10,348 nt of DNA. Origin: JACKPD01 sp034003145. Its GTDB lineage: Bacteria > Spirochaetota > Spirochaetia > CADAEX01. The position numbers and the translations under genes were made by a program. Of the stretch, positions 6,473 through 10,348 are shown one piece after another. The DNA lies in contig JAVEZE010000099.1 in NCBI GenBank assembly GCA_034003145.1, forward strand, positions 1-10,348, given 5' to 3'. Every line of letters begins with the position of its first letter. Positions within the stretch are counted from its first letter, which is position 1. The notes beneath the pieces are model-generated. The model did no database searches. It was not told the origin of the DNA and worked only from the letters and a program-made list of their open reading frames with translations.

Positions 6473-6768
6473 TTTTTTTCCACACTTCTTCTCCCGAGAC
6501 TTTTATGAATATCTCCTTCAACCAGCATCTTTAAAATACTTCCCAAAGTATATCCTGCTATGGTTATTCCAGTCGCAATTACAAACATTGTAATTATACG
6601 CCCCGGCATAGAAAGATCTTTAACCTCTTCAAAGCCGACTGTGCTTATTGTTATGATTGTCATATAAAATGCATCAAAAACCGGCATTTTTTCGACTATG
6701 TGGTAGCCGAGTGTTCCTGTTCCAATTGTAATTGCAAGCAGCAGTAAAGCGATGCGGAGTTTTTTCAA
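6469..6768 (-). CDS. Two-helix potassium channel pore (N-terminal half of split channel gene)
   Basis: 99 residues: a first membrane helix at about 5-23, a pore helix and selectivity filter ITISTVGFEEV at 40-49, a second membrane helix at about 57-79, then EGDIHKSLGRRSVEKK, the linker that normally leads straight into an RCK domain. This is the pore of a Kch/MthK-type ion channel for K+ across the inner membrane. The filter reads TVGFEE instead of the common TVGYGD or TVGFGE. The start is a TTG at 6768 with AGGAA eight bases upstream; an in-frame TAA two codons before it rules out a longer start, and the next ATG (Met28) would remove the first helix. The reading frame stops at TAA directly after a run of eight A, and the RCK domain continues in the -1 frame. 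Translated alone it would be a pore without its regulator. Confidence 0.88.
   Translation of the reverse strand: MKKLRIALLLLAITIGTGTLGYHIVEKMPVFDAFYMTIITISTVGFEEVKDLSMPGRIITMFVIATGITIAGYTLGSILKMLVEGDIHKSLGRRSVEKK
6472..6495 (-). promoter_or_regulatory. Candidate -1 frameshift or slippage site (A8) joining channel and RCK frames
   Basis: On the minus strand the channel gene ends GTG GAA AAA AAA TAA, with eight A at 6479-6472. This contains the heptamer A AAA AAA. A one-base backward slip reads ATA instead of TAA and enters the RCK frame exactly at the family junction (VEKK then IKRISDHYIICGYG). GGGAG at 6495-6491 ends 12 bases upstream, resembling the stimulatory Shine-Dalgarno site of E. coli dnaX. 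A weak 5-bp hairpin (CAGAT/ATCTG, 6459-6441) begins 12 bases downstream. Alternatives are a one-base deletion mutation or a sequencing undercount of nine A. Confidence 0.55.
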
Positions 6769-6793
6769 TATTTATTTCCTGACTATCAAGAAT

Positions 6794-6815
6794 CTGCTGC
6801 CGGTACCGGCAGCAG
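6794..6815. repeat. Perfect 22-bp palindrome between xfp and the channel gene
   Basis: CTGCTGCCGGT (6794-6804) is followed directly by its exact reverse complement (6805-6815). It is GC-rich within an AT-rich gap of 115 bp. In RNA it would form a 9-bp stem with a GTAC loop. Neither strand has a T-tract after it, so it is not a standard terminator, although it lies where the xfp transcript should end. It might be a REP-like dispersed element or a protein-binding site. Confidence 0.8.
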
Positions 6816-6883
6816 GATGACACAATTAAATTATTTAAATCAACATAAAAACATATTTGTAATCCGGCAACTGTTATACAGTA

Positions 6884-9259
6884 TCAGTAAGGCCAAACCC
6901 AGTCTTTTATTTCACTCATGTCATCACCGTGTTTTTCGATGTATTCCTTGTGTGTGATAAGGGTGTCCCTCATTTTCTGTTTTACGTGTGCCCCGGTTTT
7001 TTCAAGCAATGGAATACGTTCAATAACATCCATTACCAGGTGGAAACGGTCAAGATCATTCATCACAACCATATCAAACGGGGTTGTTGTTGTCCCTTCT
7101 TCCTTGTAGCCCCGCACATGAAGGTTTTTATGGTTTGTCCTTCTGTAGGTAAGTCTGTGAATCAGGGTAGGGTAACCGTGGAACGCGAAAATAATTGGTT
7201 TATCCTTTGTAAAGAGGGAATCAAAATCCTTGTCAGAAAGCCCGTGCGGATGTTCTTTCTCTGACTGAAGTGTCATGAGGTTTACAACATTGACTACCCT
7301 GATTTTAAGGTCAGGAAAATTCTGCCTTAAAATATCAACTGCCGCAAGAGTCTCCATTGTCGGGATGTCTCCGCAGCAGCCCATCACAACATCAGGCTCA
7401 ACCCCTTCGTCATTGCTTGCCCATTTCCATATCCCGGCTCCGGCGGTGCAGTGTTTTACTGCGCTGTCCATATCGAGAAACTGAAGCGCGTTCTGCTTTC
7501 CTGCAATAATTACATTTACATAATCGCGGCTTTTAAGGCAGTGGTCTGTAACTGAAAGGAGGGTGTTAGCGTCAGGCGGAAGATATACTCGGACAATTTC
7601 AGCCTTTTTATTGATTACGTGATCTATAAATCCCGGATCCTGATGGCTGAATCCGTTGTGATCCTGCCTCCATACATGTGATGTCAATAGATAGTTAAGG
7701 GATGCGATCGGTCTCCGCCAGGGGATTTCACTTGTAACTTTAAGCCATTTCGCGTGCTGGTTGAACATGGAGTCGATTATGTGGATAAAAGCCTCATAGC
7801 ATGAGAAAAATCCGTGGCGTCCTGTAAGGAGATAACCCTCAAGCCATCCCTGGCACATATGTTCGCTTAAAACTTCCATAACCCGTCCGTCAGGGGAGAT
7901 ATGTTCATCATCAGGTATAATCTCTTGTGTTGATACCCTGTCTGTAACTTCAAAAAGGGCAGAAAGCCGGTTTGAAGATGTTTCATCCGGCCCCATAACC
8001 CTGAAATTGGCTTCATTCATGTTAAGTTTCATAACATCACGAAGAAATTTGCCCATTACCCGTGTCGCCTCTGCATAGGTTGTTCCAGGTTTTACAACAT
8101 CTTCCGCGTAAGCCCTGAAATCCGGCATTTTCAGGTTTTTCATTATTGCACCGCCGTTAGTGTGCGGGTTTGCTCCCATTCTCCTTGTTCCTTTGGGGGC
8201 AAGCGCTTTTAGCTCCGGAATAAGTGTTCCGTTTTTGTCAAAAAGCTTTTCCGGCTGATAGCTTTTCATCCATTTTTCAAGTATTTGTATATGGTCAGGT
8301 TTTACAGCAAGCTCTGATAGGGGAACCTGATGAGATCTGGATGAGCCTTCAATTTTTTTTCCGTCTATTGTTTCAGGGCATGTCCACCCTTTTGGTGTTT
8401 TAAGTATTATCATCGGCCATCTGGGCCTTCCCTGATATCCTTCAGTCCGGGCTTTTTTCTGTATAGCCCTTATTTCCTTAACTGCTTTTTCAGAGATTTC
8501 CGCCATAAGGGTATGAGTTTTTACAGGATCGCTCCCTTCAACAAAATAGGGTTTATAGCCGTATCCTGAAAACAGCATTTCAAGCTCACTTTGAGGCATT
8601 CTGGCAAATATGGTGGGGTTTGCTATCTTGTAGCCGTTAAGGTGCAGTATAGGCAGCACAGCGCCGTCTCTTACTGGATTTAGAAACTTGTTTGAATGCC
8701 AGCTTGCGGCCAAAGCCCCAGTTTCCGCCTCTCCGTCGCCTACGACACAGCAGGCAATAAGGTCGGGATTGTCAAAGACAGCACCGTAGGCATGGAGTAC
8801 TGCATAGCCGAGTTCTCCCCCTTCATGTATTGAGCCTGGTGTTTCAGGTGCGACATGGCTTGGAATTCCGCCGGGAAAAGAAAATTGCTTAAAAAGCTTT
8901 CTCATCCCTTCCTCATCCTCTGAAATATCAGGATATACTTCGCTGTATGTCCCTTCAAGATAGGTATTGGCAACCAGCCCGGGGCCTCCGTGGCCGGGGC
9001 CTGTAATATAGATCATGTCAAGGTCATATTTTTTGATAAGCCTGTTAAAGTGCACATAGATAAAATTAAGCCCCGGTGTAGTTCCCCAATGGCCGAGAAG
9101 GCGCGGCTTAATATGGTCAAGTTTTAGCGGTTCTTTTAACAGGGGATTGTCCATCAGATAAATCTGCCCTACCGAAAGATAGTTTGCCGCGTTCCAGTAC
9201 GCTATCATTTTGTCAATTTCTTCATTGGAAATCACTTTATTTTTTTTATTTAAAGCCAT
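6884..9259 (-). CDS. xfp: Phosphoketolase (xylulose-5-P/fructose-6-P)
   Basis: This thiamine-diphosphate enzyme splits xylulose-5-phosphate with phosphate into acetyl-phosphate and glyceraldehyde-3-phosphate. Many members also split fructose-6-phosphate to acetyl-phosphate and erythrose-4-phosphate. At 791 residues it is full length. Visible motifs are LLGHWGTTPGLNFIYVH (54-70), TGPGHGGPG (86-94), SFPGGIPSHVAPETPGSIHE (127-146), the ThDP/Mg site GDGEAETGALAASWHSNKF (174-192) and HLNGYKIANPTI (206-217). The C-terminal part contains RRPIASLNYLLTSHVWRQDHNGFSHQDPG and the final GYKEEGTTTTPFDMVVMNDLDRFHL. Whether it prefers Xu5P alone or both sugars cannot be told from what I see. GGAG six bases before the ATG supports the start. 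It follows the AAA+ ATPase gene by 18 bp on the same strand, so the two are very likely cotranscribed. No acetate kinase or phosphotransacetylase gene is in view. Confidence 0.97.
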   Translation of the reverse strand: MALNKKNKVISNEEIDKMIAYWNAANYLSVGQIYLMDNPLLKEPLKLDHIKPRLLGHWGTTPGLNFIYVHFNRLIKKYDLDMIYITGPGHGGPGLVANTYLEGTYSEVYPDISEDEEGMRKLFKQFSFPGGIPSHVAPETPGSIHEGGELGYAVLHAYGAVFDNPDLIACCVVGDGEAETGALAASWHSNKFLNPVRDGAVLPILHLNGYKIANPTIFARMPQSELEMLFSGYGYKPYFVEGSDPVKTHTLMAEISEKAVKEIRAIQKKARTEGYQGRPRWPMIILKTPKGWTCPETIDGKKIEGSSRSHQVPLSELAVKPDHIQILEKWMKSYQPEKLFDKNGTLIPELKALAPKGTRRMGANPHTNGGAIMKNLKMPDFRAYAEDVVKPGTTYAEATRVMGKFLRDVMKLNMNEANFRVMGPDETSSNRLSALFEVTDRVSTQEIIPDDEHISPDGRVMEVLSEHMCQGWLEGYLLTGRHGFFSCYEAFIHIIDSMFNQHAKWLKVTSEIPWRRPIASLNYLLTSHVWRQDHNGFSHQDPGFIDHVINKKAEIVRVYLPPDANTLLSVTDHCLKSRDYVNVIIAGKQNALQFLDMDSAVKHCTAGAGIWKWASNDEGVEPDVVMGCCGDIPTMETLAAVDILRQNFPDLKIRVVNVVNLMTLQSEKEHPHGLSDKDFDSLFTKDKPIIFAFHGYPTLIHRLTYRRTNHKNLHVRGYKEEGTTTTPFDMVVMNDLDRFHLVMDVIERIPLLEKTGAHVKQKMRDTLITHKEYIEKHGDDMSEIKDWVWPY

Positions 9260-9277
9260 AGTTTACTCCTTTGTTTT

Positions 9278-10348
9278 TTAATCATTTATTTCACCGAGAA
9301 GCATTTTAAGTTCCCTTATCTGGCTGACAAGCTTGCTCCTGTCAAGGTTCTGGAATTTCTTTGGAACCATTTCCCGGCTTGTGCATTCAACGACAGCCAC
9401 AAGGTTTTGAAGATCTATCTCATGGGGATAGGCAGGCGGCACAAAATCCCTGATTGTTTCTTCAAGATCATCCCTTGTTATGATGATGTGATTGTTCATG
9501 GTTGCGGTAAATTTCGCCCTGATCAGGATAGCTTCAAGATCTGCCCCTGATGAATCGAATTTATATTTTTTTAAAAGATCTGAAATTGATATATCCTGCT
9601 GTACCTTGATTTTAAGTTTTTTGATTAAAGTATTAAAAAGATCTTCCTTTTCATCATTTGTTTCAGGGTAGAAGAGGGCAAGGTGCTCTTCAGCCCTTCC
9701 CTGTCTTTTAAGATCTATCGGCAGCAGGTCGGGGCGGCATGTTATTAAAAACCAGATAATTTTACCGCGGTATTCAGTGTTGCCCATAAAGGAGGCAAGC
9801 TGCGCAAATATCCTGTTGCTTGTTCCGGAATCCCCCTCCTGGTTTCTGTTGCCAAGGAATGCGTCAGCCTCGTCAATCAGCACCCCCACAGGGGCCATTG
9901 CCTTTAAAATATTCAAAACTTTCTCGAAGTTTGACTCGCTTACTCCCTGCCATTTTGATCTGAAATTTTTAAGTTTGATAATGGGAATCCCTATTTCACC
10001 GGCAAACGCAGTTACCATAAATGATTTTCCTGTCCCTACAGGGCCTGAGACAAGATAACCCATTGGCAGGACATCAAGGCGCCCCTGCTTTATGGCGCGG
10101 GAAGCGCTCTTAAAACGCTTTTTTACAAACTCATGCCCTGATACCATGGAAAGGTCATGCTCTGACTCGACAAATTCAAGAAGACCTGAGGCTTCATTTT
10201 CTATTATCTCTTTTTTTCTCTGTTTTAGATATTCAAGCGAAATTGGCCTGTCCTCTTCAAATGATTCTGCCGCAAGCTGATTTAAATTCATCAGGTTAAG
10301 CCCGCTTGTTATCTTGGCCACCCGCTCAGGGTTGAGGCGGTCTTCAAG
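9278..10348 (-). CDS. AAA+ ATPase, Ycf46-like, N-terminus cut by the window edge
   Basis: 356 residues are visible, and the frame stays open to the right edge (LEDRLNPERVAKITSG). The in-frame GTG at 10321 is probably internal, since it has no ribosome site and the preceding codons fit the domain. The order is a helical lead ending SGLLEFVESEHDLSMVSGHE, Walker A GPVGTGKS (10045-10022), Walker B GVLIDEADAF, sensor 1 and arginine region ITCRPDLLPIDLKRQGR, then a helical lid with sensor-2-like SGADLEAILIRA. The SGLLEF lead before the AAA core resembles bacterial Ycf46-like proteins, whose N-terminal half would lie outside the window. AAA+ proteins remodel other proteins or complexes using ATP; the client here is unknown. 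Linkage to phosphoketolase with an 18 bp gap suggests coexpression. Any direct action on that enzyme is speculation. Confidence 0.85.
   Translation of the reverse strand, partial: LEDRLNPERVAKITSGLNLMNLNQLAAESFEEDRPISLEYLKQRKKEIIENEASGLLEFVESEHDLSMVSGHEFVKKRFKSASRAIKQGRLDVLPMGYLVSGPVGTGKSFMVTAFAGEIGIPIIKLKNFRSKWQGVSESNFEKVLNILKAMAPVGVLIDEADAFLGNRNQEGDSGTSNRIFAQLASFMGNTEYRGKIIWFLITCRPDLLPIDLKRQGRAEEHLALFYPETNDEKEDLFNTLIKKLKIKVQQDISISDLLKKYKFDSSGADLEAILIRAKFTATMNNHIIITRDDLEETIRDFVPPAYPHEIDLQNLVAVVECTSREMVPKKFQNLDRSKLVSQIRELKMLLGEIND

Noticed and set aside
6929..7264. 111-codon open frame antisense to the phosphoketolase gene
   Set aside because: It lies fully within a strongly supported gene, and its translation shows no domain or plausible start.
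10319..10321. GTG as the start of the AAA+ ATPase
   Set aside because: The frame stays open to the window edge with family-like residues before the GTG and no ribosome site, so the gene is treated as cut by the edge.

Overview
The window is a piece of a moderately AT-rich bacterial chromosome from an organism with a Gram-negative-type envelope. It combines central metabolism with a small accessory patch. The leftmost gene encodes a lipoprotein with a lipobox and an acidic linker. Next to it is an AraC regulator with a multi-helix membrane domain at its N-terminus, a type I associate with Leptospira and other spirochaetes and with Bacteroidetes. I lean weakly towards Spirochaetota. No rRNA or marker gene is present to confirm this.

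Layout. (1) 1-2004, minus strand: a lipoprotein gene cut by the left edge, and a membrane-anchored AraC regulator with a promoter that abuts its start codon. (2) 2044-2735, minus strand: a two-gene type II toxin-antitoxin module (Phd/YefM-like antitoxin, RelE/ParE-like toxin). It lies between two copies of a ~111 bp segment carrying the 5' end and promoter of the AraC gene. The right-hand copy continues into a decayed, internally deleted fragment of the same gene. (3) 2768-5788, plus strand: 2,3-bisphosphoglycerate-independent phosphoglycerate mutase (gpmI), then aspartate-semialdehyde dehydrogenase (asd), closed by a hairpin/T-tract terminator. (4) 5786-6768, minus strand: a two-helix potassium channel and its RCK (TrkA-N/TrkA-C) regulatory domain, split into two frames at a run of eight A. 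(5) 6884-10348, minus strand: a phosphoketolase gene only 18 bp downstream of a Ycf46-like AAA+ ATPase gene that runs off the right edge.

How the genes work together. gpmI (lower glycolysis) and phosphoketolase (cleavage of xylulose-5-P or fructose-6-P to acetyl-phosphate) point to sugar catabolism with a phosphoketolase branch. asd feeds lysine/diaminopimelate, threonine and methionine synthesis. The other loci are a regulator/lipoprotein pair, a toxin-antitoxin module and K+ conductance.

The best candidates for a second look are two. The first is the potassium channel: the conserved GYGTIG nucleotide-binding motif of the RCK domain can be translated only after a -1 shift at A AAA AAA. That suggests programmed frameshifting, transcriptional slippage, a phase-variable tract, a fresh mutation or a homopolymer sequencing error. 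The second is the toxin-antitoxin module flanked by direct repeats of its neighbour's promoter. I do not see a clear multi-gene defence or mobile system.
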